A DNA stretch of 64,000 nt from positions 131,732-195,731 of the forward strand of contig UBXM01000033.1 of NCBI GenBank assembly GCA_900469445.1. Direction: 5' to 3'. This document shows, piece by piece, positions 28,230-37,833 of this stretch. A program made the translations under genes and the position numbers. Numbering within the stretch: the first letter of the stretch is position 1; every line of letters starts with the position of its first letter. Source of the DNA: Hyphomicrobiales bacterium (GTDB lineage: Bacteria; Pseudomonadota; Alphaproteobacteria; Rhizobiales; Rhizobiaceae). A model generated the notes under the pieces. That model saw only the letters and a program-made list of their open reading frames with translations, ran no database searches and was not told the DNA's origin.

Positions 28230-29534
28230 ATGACCAAGACCGATATCGCAACCAGGGTGTATAATCACAGCTGGAAGCTCGATCCGATCATCCGCAGTCT
28301 GATCGATACCGACTTTTACAAACTTTTGATGTTGCAGATGATCTGGAAACTTTATCCGGATGTCGATGCGACATTTTCCGTCATCAACCGTACGACCAGT
28401 GTCAGGCTGGCGGATGAGATCGATGAAGGCGCTCTGCGCGAGCAACTGGATCACGCCCGCACCGTGGGCCTCTCCAAGAAGGAGATGATCTGGCTGGCGG
28501 GTAATACGTTTTATGGCCGCAACCAGATCTTCGAACCCGAATTCCTCACCTGGCTTTCAAGCTACAAGCTGCCGGAATACGAGCTGTCCAAGTGCGACGG
28601 GCAATACGAGCTGAATTTCCATGGCAAGTGGGTCGACACCACGATGTGGGAGATCCCGGCACTCGCGATCATCAACGAGATGCGCTCGCGCTCTGCCATG
28701 CGTTCGCTCGGTTATTTCACCCTCGATGTCATCTATGCGCGTGCCAAGGCCCGGATGTGGGAAAAGGTCCAGCGCCTGCGTGAATTGCCGGGTCTGAGGA
28801 TTTCCGACTTCGGCACCCGCCGCCGTCACAGCTTCCTCTGGCAGCGGTGGTGCGTCGAGGCGTTGAAAGAAGGGATCGGCAGCGGTTTTACCGGCACCAG
28901 CAATGTATTGCTGGCTATGGACAGCGATCTCGAAGCCGTCGGCACCAACGCCCACGAGCTTCCGATGGTCGCCGCCGCGCTGGCTCAGACCGACGAAGAG
29001 TTGCGCAATGCCCCCTATCAGGTCCTCAAGGACTGGAACCGGCTTTATCACGGTAACCTGCTGATCGTCCTTCCGGATGCCTTCGGTACTGCCGCCTTCC
29101 TGCGGGATGCGCCGGATTGGGTCGCGGATTGGACGGGTTTCCGCCCCGACAGCGCTCCACCGATCGAAGGTGGCGAGAAGATTATCGACTGGTGGAAGAA
29201 GATGGGCCGCGATCCGAAGGAAAAGCTGCTGATCTTTTCCGATGGTCTCGATGTCGACGCCATCATCGATACCTACAAGCACTTCGAGGGCCGGGCGCGC
29301 ATGAGCTTTGGTTGGGGAACCAATCTCACCAACGACTTCGCCGGTTGCGCGCCGACGGAAATCAACGGGCTGAAGCCGATTTCGGTCGTCTGCAAGGTCA
29401 GCGAAGCCAATGGCCGCCCCGCCGTGAAGCTCTCCGACAACCCCCAGAAGGCGACCGGAGACGCGAATGAAGTACAGCGCTACATTCGCCTTTTCGGCGA
29501 GGAGGATCGGGTAAGTCAGACACTGGTGGTCTGA
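28230..29534 (+). CDS. pncB: nicotinate phosphoribosyltransferase
   Basis: PncB makes nicotinate mononucleotide from nicotinate and PRPP in the NAD salvage pathway. The 434-residue protein has the N-terminal [13 protein letters not shown], the [14 protein letters not shown] segment and TGTSNVLLA near the PRPP site, all typical of the bacterial enzyme. A GGGGCAGG site precedes the ATG. A clear terminator follows. Confidence 0.97.
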   Translation: MTKTDIATRVYNHSWKLDPIIRSLIDTDFYKLLMLQMIWKLYPDVDATFSVINRTTSVRLADEIDEGALREQLDHARTVGLSKKEMIWLAGNTFYGRNQIFEPEFLTWLSSYKLPEYELSKCDGQYELNFHGKWVDTTMWEIPALAIINEMRSRSAMRSLGYFTLDVIYARAKARMWEKVQRLRELPGLRISDFGTRRRHSFLWQRWCVEALKEGIGSGFTGTSNVLLAMDSDLEAVGTNAHELPMVAAALAQTDEELRNAPYQVLKDWNRLYHGNLLIVLPDAFGTAAFLRDAPDWVADWTGFRPDSAPPIEGGEKIIDWWKKMGRDPKEKLLIFSDGLDVDAIIDTYKHFEGRARMSFGWGTNLTNDFAGCAPTEINGLKPISVVCKVSEANGRPAVKLSDNPQKATGDANEVQRYIRLFGEEDRVSQTLVV

Positions 29535-29556
29535 ATTTTCAGGTCGTTCCAAATGA

Positions 29557-29583
29557 AAAGCCCCGCCACATTGGCGGGGCTTT
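29557..29583 (+). terminator. intrinsic terminator after pncB
   Basis: AAAGCCCCGCCA pairs perfectly with TGGCGGGGCTTT around a 3-base loop, 22 bp after the pncB stop. The stem ends in T and A tracts on both sides, so it may also serve the convergent DUF1236-like gene. Confidence 0.88.
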
Positions 29584-29601
29584 CTGCTGTCGATCCGGCC
29601 A

Positions 29602-30000
29602 TTACTCGATGATCTGCACCACAGTGTGGGTCTGCGGATCGACGATCACACGCTGATTGTTGACCACCGTGTAGGCATATTTCGTATTGCTCGGCACGGG
29701 CGTCAGAACCACCGTCTCGGGAACCGGCTTGCCGACAACGATCGGCTGTTCCACGGTGACTGCAGTGGTCGGTGCCGGCTGCTGCTCGACATAGGTTACC
29801 ACTTCGCGCGGCGGCGGATCGATTGCCGTGCCGGCAATTGCGCCAACGACACCACCAACAGCCGCGCCGACGGGGCCGCCAACGACTGCGCCAGTTACCG
29901 CGCCACCGGCGGCGCCGGTAACCGTGCTCTGTTGTGCATAAGCTTGACCTGCAAGCGTTGCTGCAAAGATTGCACAGGAAGCAAGAATGATCTTTTTCAT
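29602..30000 (-). CDS. secreted glycine-zipper protein with DUF1236-like C-terminus
   Basis: The 132-residue protein has a signal peptide (MKKIILASCAIFAATLAGQAYA ends near residue 22 in a typical AxA site). A glycine-rich stretch of alternating GAVVGG and GAAVGG units (about 28-58) resembles membrane-inserting glycine zippers. It ends with YTVVNNQRVIVDPQTHTVV, the pattern I associate with DUF1236 in rhizobia. GAGGAGAAG precedes the ATG at 30000. Its role is unknown; an envelope or stress function is a guess. Confidence 0.8.
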   Translation of the reverse strand: MKKIILASCAIFAATLAGQAYAQQSTVTGAAGGAVTGAVVGGPVGAAVGGVVGAIAGTAIDPPPREVVTYVEQQPAPTTAVTVEQPIVVGKPVPETVVLTPVPSNTKYAYTVVNNQRVIVDPQTHTVVQIIE

Positions 30001-30032
30001 GGTTCTTCTCCTCTTTTGACTTCCGGGCAAAG

Positions 30033-30058
30033 AACCCCTGGATCGATAAAACTGTTCC
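30033..30058 (-). promoter_or_regulatory. EcfG-like promoter candidate for the DUF1236-like gene
   Basis: On the minus strand GGAAC is followed after 17 bases by GGTT, close to the GGAAC-N16/17-CGTT pattern of general-stress EcfG sigma factors in Alphaproteobacteria. It lies about 35 bp upstream of the start codon. The first base of the -10 element deviates and the spacer is at the upper limit. Confidence 0.35.
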
Positions 30059-30273
30059 GGATGCCTGCTCACCTTTACGCCGCCTGTGAAATATTTTGGG
30101 ATCAATCGGTCGTTTCCTGTCGGAACTTCCCCTGTGCATCCGATTGTACGCCTGGAGCCTAAAAGCCGCGGCGTTCAAAGACTTAACCACAGCCGGAAAA
30201 ATGGCCGGGATCGGCACGCTGCCTATTGCCAAGCGATCAACGCCGACTATTTGCCGCTTGAGTGATGGGAGAC

Positions 30274-30675
30274 ATGCCCGTGGAATATCGCTTTCTGATT
30301 GTCGAAGACAGCCTGCTTGTGGCGATGGACATCGAGGATGCCGTTCAGCGCAGCGGTCATGATGTGGTCGGTATCGCGCCCGATATGAAGGTGGCGCTGA
30401 ATTACACCCGGGATACGGATATCGCCTTTGTAGACGTGCGGCTTGCCGATGGTGAAACCGGCCCGGAGATCGCAAGGGTCCTGGCGGAATACGGTATCGT
30501 TGTCATCATGATCACCGGCAACCCGGGTGTCGTATCCTCCGGCGTGAATGGCGTCGTCGGCGTCATGGCGAAACCGCTTACCGATCAGGCGTCGATGGAT
30601 CTCATCCAGTTTGCCGTCGATCGCAAGAACGGCAAGCCCGGTGTTCCGCCGGCACGTCTGAGGCTTTTCCATTAG
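30274..30675 (+). CDS. single-domain response regulator (receiver only)
   Basis: The 133-residue protein is one CheY-like receiver: an acidic pair in LIVEDS near the N-terminus, the phospho-acceptor aspartate in AFVDVRLADG, the conserved threonine in IMITGN and the lysine in VMAKPL. There is no output domain and no histidine kinase gene in the neighbourhood, so it is an orphan. The start is uncertain: ATGs at 30265 and 30274 and a GTG at 30280 are in frame, and GGGAG is best spaced for the GTG. Confidence 0.87.
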   Translation: MPVEYRFLIVEDSLLVAMDIEDAVQRSGHDVVGIAPDMKVALNYTRDTDIAFVDVRLADGETGPEIARVLAEYGIVVIMITGNPGVVSSGVNGVVGVMAKPLTDQASMDLIQFAVDRKNGKPGVPPARLRLFH

Positions 30676-30736
30676 CCAATCGTTGCTTCGACCCGTTTGA
30701 TTGGGTAAGTGATCCCCATCAACGGCGAAAGCAGAC

Positions 30737-31744
30737 ATGCGCTTTTTCATTACCGGTACTGCAGGTTTCATCGGATTTCATCTGGCGCGCAAGCTGCTGC
30801 AGGATGGTCATGAGGTCTTAGGCTTCGACGGCATGACGCCCTATTACAGCCTTCGGCTGAAGGAGGCGCGCAATGCCGGGCTTGCGCAGTTCCCGTCATT
30901 CCGTTTCGTGCAGGGCATGCTGGAAGACAAGTCTCTGCTTGAAGAGACGGTCAAGACCTTCAAGCCCGACGTGATCGTCCATCTGGCCGCCCAGGCCGGT
31001 GTGCGTTACAGCCTCGAAAATCCCAAGGCCTATCTCGATTCCAACCTGATCGGCTCGTGGAATATTCTCGAGATCGCCCGCGAAATCGGTGTCGGGCACC
31101 TGATGCTCGCATCGACATCGTCCATCTACGGCGCCAATCCGAGCATTCCTTTCCGGGAAACGGACAAGGCCGACGAGCCTTTGACCTTTTACGCCGCCAG
31201 CAAGAAGTCGATGGAGGTGATGGCGCATAGCTATGCCCATCTCTACAAGGTTCCGACAACGGCTTTCCGCTTCTTCACGGTCTATGGCCCCTGGGGCCGG
31301 CCGGACATGGCTCTTTTCAAGTTCGTCAAGGCGATGCTCGATGACCGGGAAATCGAGATCTACGGCGAAGGCAGGATGAGCCGTGACTTCACCTATATCG
31401 ACGATCTGGTCGATTCCATTATCGACCTTTCGAACGTGCCGCCGTCCGAGGCCAATCGTGTTGCGAACGTCGATACGCTCTCAGTCGAAGGCCCCTTCCG
31501 CACGGTCAATCTCGGTGGCGGCCAACCGGTCGGGCTGCTCGATTTCATCGAAGTGATCGAAAGGGCCTTGGGTAAGCCGGCGAAGCGCAAGATGCTGCCG
31601 ATGCAGAAGGGCGATGTGCCCCGCACTTTCGCCAGCCCGGAACTGCTTCTGGCGTTGACGGGCCGCAAGCCGGAAACCGGCCTCGAAGAAGGTGTCGGCG
31701 CCTTCGTGCGCTGGTATCTGGACCATCGTTCCGAAATCGACTGA
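30737..31744 (+). CDS. NAD-dependent sugar-nucleotide epimerase, UDP-glucuronate 4-epimerase-like
   Basis: The 335-residue protein is an extended short-chain dehydrogenase with the GTAGFIG nucleotide motif (residues 7-13), the SSIYG region and the catalytic Y152-x3-K156. Overall it resembles rhizobial LspL/LpsL, which makes UDP-galacturonate for lipopolysaccharide. The substrate is inferred from similarity of pattern. A nucleotide-sugar 6-dehydrogenase about 14 kb away could supply a uronic acid substrate. Confidence 0.85.
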   Translation: MRFFITGTAGFIGFHLARKLLQDGHEVLGFDGMTPYYSLRLKEARNAGLAQFPSFRFVQGMLEDKSLLEETVKTFKPDVIVHLAAQAGVRYSLENPKAYLDSNLIGSWNILEIAREIGVGHLMLASTSSIYGANPSIPFRETDKADEPLTFYAASKKSMEVMAHSYAHLYKVPTTAFRFFTVYGPWGRPDMALFKFVKAMLDDREIEIYGEGRMSRDFTYIDDLVDSIIDLSNVPPSEANRVANVDTLSVEGPFRTVNLGGGQPVGLLDFIEVIERALGKPAKRKMLPMQKGDVPRTFASPELLLALTGRKPETGLEEGVGAFVRWYLDHRSEID

Positions 31745-31961
31745 GTAGTGGTGCAAGGCCTGTTCATCCGGTAACGGCGTTATCACGTCTGCCGGAAAAG
31801 GCTTGTGCTCAAGGCTCTCGCATCCCAGTTCGGGGGCGCACTATCGTCCAAGACAGTATCGGCGGGATCGGTTAGCTACGATTTTGGCCGACTTGGATTC
31901 GCTTTTGAAAGACTTTATGTTGCCGCGAAAGACAGATCAGATGTTACCGAAGGTCAAGGGC

Positions 31962-33170
31962 ATGTCACAGGGTTTCAAAGATGCCCGCATCCTCATGTAC
32001 AGCCACGACACGTTCGGGCTCGGCCACATCCGCCGCTGCATGACCATCGCCAACCACCTGGTGGAAACCTTTCAGGGCGCGCATGTCCTGATCATTTCCG
32101 GTGCGACGATCGCGGGCGCCTTCGATTACCGTTCCCGTGTCGACTACGTGAAGATCCCGAGCGTGATCAAGCTGCGCAATGGCGACTACACGTCGATGGA
32201 CGAGCACATCAATCTGGAAGAGACGCTGGAGATGCGCCAGGCGATCATTCGCCAGACGGCGGAATCCTTCCAGCCGGATATCTTCATCGTCGACAAGGAG
32301 CCGTTGGGCCTGCGCCGCGAAGTGGAAGATACGCTCGTTTATCTGAAAAGCCGCGGCACGCTTCTGGTGCTTGGTCTGCGCGACGTCATGGATGCACCGC
32401 ATCTCCTGGATGCCGAATGGCGCCGTAACGATGTCATGGCCAAGATCGACCAGCTTTACGACCACGTCTGGGTCTATGGACCGCCGGATTTCCACGACCC
32501 GCTGACCGGTCTCGATGTACCGCCGTCGCTTCGTCGCAAGATGACCTTCGTCGGCTTCCTGCAGCGCAAGGCCTGGGCGAGCCGCACGACCTCTCTGCCG
32601 AAACGTGACGGTTATATTCTTGTGACGACTGGCGGCGGTGGTGATGGCTACGATCTCGTCCGCGACGTCATCAATGCTTATCAGGCTGATGCGACGTTGA
32701 CCGAGAAGGCGCTGATCGTACTCGGCCCTTATATGCCCGGTGAGCAGCGAACCGAATTGATCAAGGCGGCCGAGCCATATGACTGTCTCGAGGTCATCGA
32801 GTTCGACAACCGCATGGAAGACCTGATCGCCAATGCACGGGCGATCGTCGCCATGGGCGGTTACAACACCTATTGCGAGATCCTCTCCTTCGACAAACCG
32901 GCCTTGATCATTCCGCGCATGGTGCCGCGCCAGGAACAGTTGATCCGTGCGGTGCGGGCGACCGAACTGGGGCTCGTCGCCATGCTGCATCCCGATCATT
33001 CTTCCGATGGCTTGAGGCTTTCGGAGGCAATCAAGGAGCTGCTGCTGCGCGATCCGCCGTCGGTGACCGCACCCGATTACCGCCTCGAAGGCCTGCCCAA
33101 TCTTTCCGCCATCGTACAGGAATGGCTGGAGGGAAAACGCCCGGATTATCTCACCGTCGTCGAAAGCTGA
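31962..33170 (+). CDS. MurG-like glycosyltransferase (paralog A)
   Basis: The protein of about 402 residues has an N-terminal nucleotide-sugar-transferase-like domain opening with MYSHDTFGLGHIRRC. The C-terminal half contains TTGGGGDGYD and AMGGYNTYCEIL, where MurG/GT28-type enzymes bind the nucleotide sugar. I set the start at the ATG at 31962 because GAAGG is eight bases upstream; in-frame ATGs at 31917 and 31941 are possible. It ends only 2 bp from the convergent paralog B. Acceptor and donor are unknown. Confidence 0.82.
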   Translation: MSQGFKDARILMYSHDTFGLGHIRRCMTIANHLVETFQGAHVLIISGATIAGAFDYRSRVDYVKIPSVIKLRNGDYTSMDEHINLEETLEMRQAIIRQTAESFQPDIFIVDKEPLGLRREVEDTLVYLKSRGTLLVLGLRDVMDAPHLLDAEWRRNDVMAKIDQLYDHVWVYGPPDFHDPLTGLDVPPSLRRKMTFVGFLQRKAWASRTTSLPKRDGYILVTTGGGGDGYDLVRDVINAYQADATLTEKALIVLGPYMPGEQRTELIKAAEPYDCLEVIEFDNRMEDLIANARAIVAMGGYNTYCEILSFDKPALIIPRMVPRQEQLIRAVRATELGLVAMLHPDHSSDGLRLSEAIKELLLRDPPSVTAPDYRLEGLPNLSAIVQEWLEGKRPDYLTVVES

Positions 33171-33172
33171 TT

Positions 33173-34315
33173 TCAGCCGGCCTGGCCGAGCTGCTGGCGC
33201 AGCAATCGCGCCGTTTCCCGCGCGCCATCCATGTTGAGGTCGGGGAGCGCCTTGCCGCGCTGCATAAGTGCCGTTTCGATGCCGGCCGCAACCGCTTCGG
33301 GGGTGATTTCTGCTTCTTCGATATACTGCGCCAGACCTAGCTCGTTGAGCTTCACGGCGCGAGCGGTCTGTTCCGTTTCGCCGCCCGCTGCGAATGGCAC
33401 GAGGAGCGAGCCGCAGCCGGCTCTCAGCACATCGCAGACCGTATTGTAGCCGGCTTGCGAGATCGACAGCTCGGCACTGCCGAGCAGCTGCCGGAAATCG
33501 CTTCTGAAGCGGAATACATCCATATCCTTGCCGCCGTGCGACGCAAGTGCGTCGAAGCTTGCGGCATCGAGGTTAGGGCCGGTGATCACGCACCAGCGGC
33601 CGGGTGCGCCCATCAGGCTGCGGGCCGCAACGGCGGCATTCAGCAGTTTCTGCCCTACAGCACCGCCGCCGGCGGAAACCACCACCCGGTATTGCTCGGG
33701 TGAGGGAACCGGTGCCGCCGGTGCGACGAGACCGGTATAAAGGATCTTGTCCGCGATCTCGCTTGCCAGCGGAAACGTATCTTCGATCCGTGTCAGGTTC
33801 CGGTCGCCATGCACGAGCACGCGATGAAAGTGTTCCCTGACCAGCGCCACGGTCTCTTCGTCACGCCCCGGTTTCTTGTTCACCTGCAGGATGTCACGGA
33901 TCGAGGCGAAAAGCAGCGGTTTTGGCCGCATCGCCCTGATCGCGTCGAGAAACGGCAAAAGCTCGAACCGCATCTGCCTGCGGCCGAACGGGAATGCTTC
34001 GGTGATGACGATATCCGGCCGGGCCTCACCGAGCACCGCCAGCAACTGTTCCATGCGCTGGCGCTCGCCGTCTCCATCGAGCACGGTTCCGTTGATATCC
34101 TGCAGCCCCGAAAAGCCTTCGCGGGAGGTAACTTCAGGCATCAATCGGACATGCCGGATCCCAGGCCCGGGAAAACCGGGCACCGGCAGGCCACCCGTCA
34201 CCATGGTCACATCGAAACCGTCTTCCGCCAGAGCGGAGGCAACAAGGCTTGCCCGGGCGATATGACCGATCCCCAGCAGATGCTGAACATAAAAGAGAAC
34301 GCGCGGTGACGTCAT
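33173..34315 (-). CDS. MurG-like glycosyltransferase (paralog B)
   Basis: The 380-residue protein shares the layout of its convergent neighbour: FYVQHLLGIGHIAR near the N-terminus, VSAGGGAVGQ in the middle and SQAGYNTVCDVL in the C-terminal donor-binding half. The start at 34315 overlaps the stop of the upstream GT4 gene by 4 bases, which suggests a pair that acts in the same glycan pathway. Specificity cannot be read. Confidence 0.83.
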   Translation of the reverse strand: MTSPRVLFYVQHLLGIGHIARASLVASALAEDGFDVTMVTGGLPVPGFPGPGIRHVRLMPEVTSREGFSGLQDINGTVLDGDGERQRMEQLLAVLGEARPDIVITEAFPFGRRQMRFELLPFLDAIRAMRPKPLLFASIRDILQVNKKPGRDEETVALVREHFHRVLVHGDRNLTRIEDTFPLASEIADKILYTGLVAPAAPVPSPEQYRVVVSAGGGAVGQKLLNAAVAARSLMGAPGRWCVITGPNLDAASFDALASHGGKDMDVFRFRSDFRQLLGSAELSISQAGYNTVCDVLRAGCGSLLVPFAAGGETEQTARAVKLNELGLAQYIEEAEITPEAVAAGIETALMQRGKALPDLNMDGARETARLLRQQLGQAG

Positions 34316-35574
34316 GGTTCTCGGCGCTCCTTGATGTCCGAATAGGCCGATGAGAACAATCTCTCGAGGTCCGATATGCTGGTCCTGTGGTCGAAATGAC
34401 CGCGGACCTTCTCTTCCGCATTCCTGGCCATCCGGTCGCGCTCCAGCGGATTGCGGATGGCCTTTTCTATCGCCATGGCCAGTCCCTGCGGATCCTCCGG
34501 CTCGACCAGAAGGCCGTTCTCGCCATCGACGAACAGTTCCGGAATGCCGGAGATCGTTGTCGAGATGCAGAGGATGCGCTGGCTGGCAGCCTCGACAAGC
34601 ACGTTCGGCAACCCGTCGCGATCGCCATCCTTGCCAATGCGGCAGGGCAGGGCGAAGATGTCGGCCTCGCCATAACGCTGCAGCACCTCCTGCTGCGACA
34701 TGGCTCCATGCCAGCTGACGCGGTCGGACAGCCCGAGCGCTTCCGCAAGCGGCTTCAGGGTCTTGAGTTCGTCCCCCCCGCCGACATGATCGAGCTTCCA
34801 ATGCAGATCAGCGGGGAGCAGCGCCAGTGCCCGGAGCAGGATATCAAAACCCTTTTTCGGCACGGCGCGACCGACGGCAAGGAGCGCGATCGGGTCATCG
34901 GGATTGGAGCCGTCACGCGTGGCGGGCGCCCTCTCTGGAGAGGGAAAACGGCTGAGATTGAGGCCGTGATAGCTCAGATGCACTTTGCCTGGCTGATCGG
35001 AAAGCGTGCGAAGATGCTCCGCTCCTCCGCGTGTGCAGGTCACTGTCCAGCGGGCGTCGTCCAGCTTGTCGGAAAGCTCCCAGTCCGGGCTCGTCCATAT
35101 GTCCTTGGCGTGAGCGGAGACGGTGAAGGGTATATTCAGCAGCTGCGATGCATAGCGTCCGACCGAGGCCGGTGTATGGATGAAATGCACATGCAGCCAG
35201 TCGGCATCCTTCGGCCACTCGCGGGCAAGCACCAGCGCCTGTCCGAAACGGCGAAAACGGTTGCGGCTGATATCGCGCGGCAGATCCTTGAAAAATGCCT
35301 TGGCGGTCGCGCCGAAAGATGGCTTGCCGATCCAGTGAAACAGCGCCTTGGCGACCCTGATCGGCTCCTCGTGCAGATACTCCGGCAGATAATGGACGGG
35401 CGCTTCGATCTCGTCATGCACCGGATGCCGTTTTTTGTCGGTCGGCCGGCGCATAGACATCAGTTCGAGTTTGAAGCCGGCGAGTTCCAGCCCCCGCAAT
35501 TCCTGCGCAATAAAGGTCTCTGACAGGCGCGGATAACCCTTCAGCAGCACGACCATCTTTTTCGGTATGTTCAA
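34312..35574 (-). CDS. GT4-family glycosyltransferase
   Basis: The protein of 420 residues has the GT-B fold pattern: YPRLSETFI near the N-terminus, HVHFIHTPASV, the donor-loop segment VPKKGFDILLRAL and the C-terminal GLPNVLVEAASQ. It probably adds a sugar to a lipid-linked or surface glycan. I place the start at a TTG at 35574, five bases after AGGATCG; the frame is open farther upstream but would then overlap the permease gene. It is coupled to paralog B. Confidence 0.85.
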   Translation of the reverse strand: MNIPKKMVVLLKGYPRLSETFIAQELRGLELAGFKLELMSMRRPTDKKRHPVHDEIEAPVHYLPEYLHEEPIRVAKALFHWIGKPSFGATAKAFFKDLPRDISRNRFRRFGQALVLAREWPKDADWLHVHFIHTPASVGRYASQLLNIPFTVSAHAKDIWTSPDWELSDKLDDARWTVTCTRGGAEHLRTLSDQPGKVHLSYHGLNLSRFPSPERAPATRDGSNPDDPIALLAVGRAVPKKGFDILLRALALLPADLHWKLDHVGGGDELKTLKPLAEALGLSDRVSWHGAMSQQEVLQRYGEADIFALPCRIGKDGDRDGLPNVLVEAASQRILCISTTISGIPELFVDGENGLLVEPEDPQGLAMAIEKAIRNPLERDRMARNAEEKVRGHFDHRTSISDLERLFSSAYSDIKERREP

Positions 35575-35662
35575 AGTCGATCCTATGCGGTCCGTGACGG
35601 CCGATGCCTCGCGTGAGGGCCGGCCGGCAAAACCAGTATCCGCGTGCTTCTGCACGCGCAAG

Positions 35663-36838
35663 TCAGTGATAGGGGTCCGCCGCGTCTCGCAAGCCATCGC
35701 CCAGGAAGTTGAAGGCGAGGATGACGAGGATGACCGGAATGACCGGGATCAGAAGCCAGGGATAGAGCGCCACCACGTTGACCGTCCTCGCCTCTGTGAG
35801 CAGCACGCCCCAACTCGTCACCGGCGGCCTGAGACCCAATCCGAGAAAGCTCAGCGTCGTCTCGCCGAGGATCATGCCGGGAATGGTCAGCGTTGCGCTG
35901 GCGATAAGATGCGACATGAAACCGGGGATGAGATGCCGGCCGATGACCCGCCAGTGATTGGCCCCCATCAGTTGCGCGGCCATCACATAGTCTTCTTCGC
36001 GCAGCGCCAGCAGTTTGGAACGTACGGCGCGGGCAAGCCCCGTCCAGTCCAGCAGGCCCAGAATGAAGGTAATGCCGAGATAGATGACGAACGGGCTCCA
36101 GTCGACCGGCATGATGGCGGCAAGCGCCAGCCACAGCGGAATGCTCGGGATCGATTGCAGCACCTCGATGATGCGCTGTACCACCAGATCGAACTTTCCG
36201 CCCCAATAGCCCGCAAGCCCGCCGATCAGGATGCCCAGAACGAAGCTCGTGGTGATGCCGAGAAGGCCGATCGTCAGCGAAATCCGCGCGCCGTAAATCA
36301 CCCGCGACAGGACGTCTCGCCCAAGCCTGTCGGTTCCGAACAGGAACATCTGGCCACCTTCTGCCGGGCATACGAGATGACGCTCAGCGTCGATAAAGCC
36401 CCAGAACTGGTAGGGATCGCCCTTGCAGAAGAAGCGCAGTCGCTGCACCTGGTTGGGGTCGTCGCGATAGTCCCGCCGCAGATTTTCCATGTCGAGCGTC
36501 ATCGCCTGTCCATAGACGAATGGACCGACAAATTTGCCGTCATGAAACAGATGCACCGATTGCGGCGGCGCATAGATGTGATCCATGTTGCGCGTGTGAA
36601 GGTTATACGGCGCCAGAAACTCGGCGATAATGATCGACAGGTAGGCAAGCAGCAGGAATATGCCGGAATAGAGCGCCAGCTTATGGCGCTTGAAACGCCA
36701 CCACATCAGGCGAAGCTGCGAGGCCCGTTTGGCAAGCGGCACACCCTGGCCGGTCTTGTCGAAAGCGTAGGGGTCGAAAGGCGCCTCGGAAACGTAATGC
36801 GGCAGCGGCTGGCCGTCGGGGGGGAGTTGCATGCTCAT
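35663..36838 (-). CDS. peptide/oligosaccharide ABC transporter permease (DppC/OppC type)
   Basis: The 391-residue inner-membrane protein has a cytoplasmic N-terminus of about 50 residues, a large periplasmic loop (about 75-165, with two cysteines) and the DppC-type core with TDRLGRDVLSR, GANHWRVIGRHLIPG and FLGLGLRPP. It is the last gene of a binding protein-permease-permease operon coupled by 4-base overlaps, and pairs with the adjacent DppB-type subunit. Confidence 0.92.
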   Translation of the reverse strand: MSMQLPPDGQPLPHYVSEAPFDPYAFDKTGQGVPLAKRASQLRLMWWRFKRHKLALYSGIFLLLAYLSIIIAEFLAPYNLHTRNMDHIYAPPQSVHLFHDGKFVGPFVYGQAMTLDMENLRRDYRDDPNQVQRLRFFCKGDPYQFWGFIDAERHLVCPAEGGQMFLFGTDRLGRDVLSRVIYGARISLTIGLLGITTSFVLGILIGGLAGYWGGKFDLVVQRIIEVLQSIPSIPLWLALAAIMPVDWSPFVIYLGITFILGLLDWTGLARAVRSKLLALREEDYVMAAQLMGANHWRVIGRHLIPGFMSHLIASATLTIPGMILGETTLSFLGLGLRPPVTSWGVLLTEARTVNVVALYPWLLIPVIPVILVILAFNFLGDGLRDAADPYH

Positions 36839-37833
36839 CGCGTTCGGCCTCCATAAAGGCGAATGCGGGGATCGAAGAGCGCAAGCGCGATGTCCGAAAT
36901 CAGAACGCCGACCACGGTCAGTATGGCGAGGAACATCAGGAACGAGCCTGCAAGATACATGTCCTGCGTCTGCAGTGCCTTGATCAGCATCGGCCCGGTC
37001 GTCTCGAGCGACAGGACGACGGCGGTGATTTCCGCACCGGAAATGATCTGCGGCAGGATCGAGCCGATATCCGAGATGAAGAAGTTGAGCGACATGCGCA
37101 GCGGGTATTTCGTCAGCACCTTGAACGGATGAAGACCCTTCGCCCGCGCCGTCATCACATATTGCTTGCGCAATTCGTCGAGCAGGTTGGCGCGCAACCG
37201 TCGCACCATGCCGGCAGTGCCCGCCGTGCCGATGATGATCACCGGGATCCAGAGATGTTCGAGGATCGACATCGCCTTGTCCCAGCTCATCGGCTGGTTC
37301 AGGTATTTCTGGTCCATCAGGTGGCCGATCGACGTTCCGAACCAGACATTGGCGAAATACATCAGGATGAGGGCGAGCACGAAATTCGGCACGGCAAGGC
37401 CGATAAGCCCAAGAAGCGTCAGCCCGTAATCACCCCAGCTATACTGGTGGGTCGCGGAGTAGATGCCGATCGGGAAGGCGAGCAGCCAGGTGAGGATGAT
37501 CGTCACGACCGAAACGAGAATGGTCAGCCACAGCCGGTCGCCAACCACATCCGAAACGGGCAGGCGGTATTCGAAGGAATACCCGAAATCGCCGACCAGC
37601 ATGCCGCCGACCCAATGAAGGTAGCGGATCGGCAACGGCTTGTCGAAGCCGTAGCGGGCCCTGAGCTCCTCGATTTCCTGCATGTCGGCCGGCTCGCCGA
37701 TCGCCCGCATTTCGGCAACATAGCTTTCGAAATAGTCACCCGGCGGCAGCTCGATGATGGTGAAGACCAGCATGGAAATCAGGATGAGCGTCGGGATCAT
37801 GACGAGGATCCGCCAGAGAATGTAGCGGATCAT
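36835..37833 (-). CDS. peptide/oligosaccharide ABC transporter permease (DppB/OppB type)
   Basis: The 332-residue protein has about six membrane segments and the DppB-type loop TARAKGLHPFKVLTKYPLR, which contacts the ATPase. Four-base ATGA overlaps link it to the binding-protein gene upstream and the second permease downstream. The embedding within glycan genes suggests the import of a sugar-containing compound or muropeptide, but this is only context. Confidence 0.92.
   Translation of the reverse strand: MIRYILWRILVMIPTLILISMLVFTIIELPPGDYFESYVAEMRAIGEPADMQEIEELRARYGFDKPLPIRYLHWVGGMLVGDFGYSFEYRLPVSDVVGDRLWLTILVSVVTIILTWLLAFPIGIYSATHQYSWGDYGLTLLGLIGLAVPNFVLALILMYFANVWFGTSIGHLMDQKYLNQPMSWDKAMSILEHLWIPVIIIGTAGTAGMVRRLRANLLDELRKQYVMTARAKGLHPFKVLTKYPLRMSLNFFISDIGSILPQIISGAEITAVVLSLETTGPMLIKALQTQDMYLAGSFLMFLAILTVVGVLISDIALALFDPRIRLYGGRTR

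Noticed and set aside
31803-31961. N-terminal extension of glycosyltransferase paralog A
   Set aside because: The extra residues have no conserved pattern and lie before the typical N-terminal strand; the ATG at 31962 has the best ribosome binding site.
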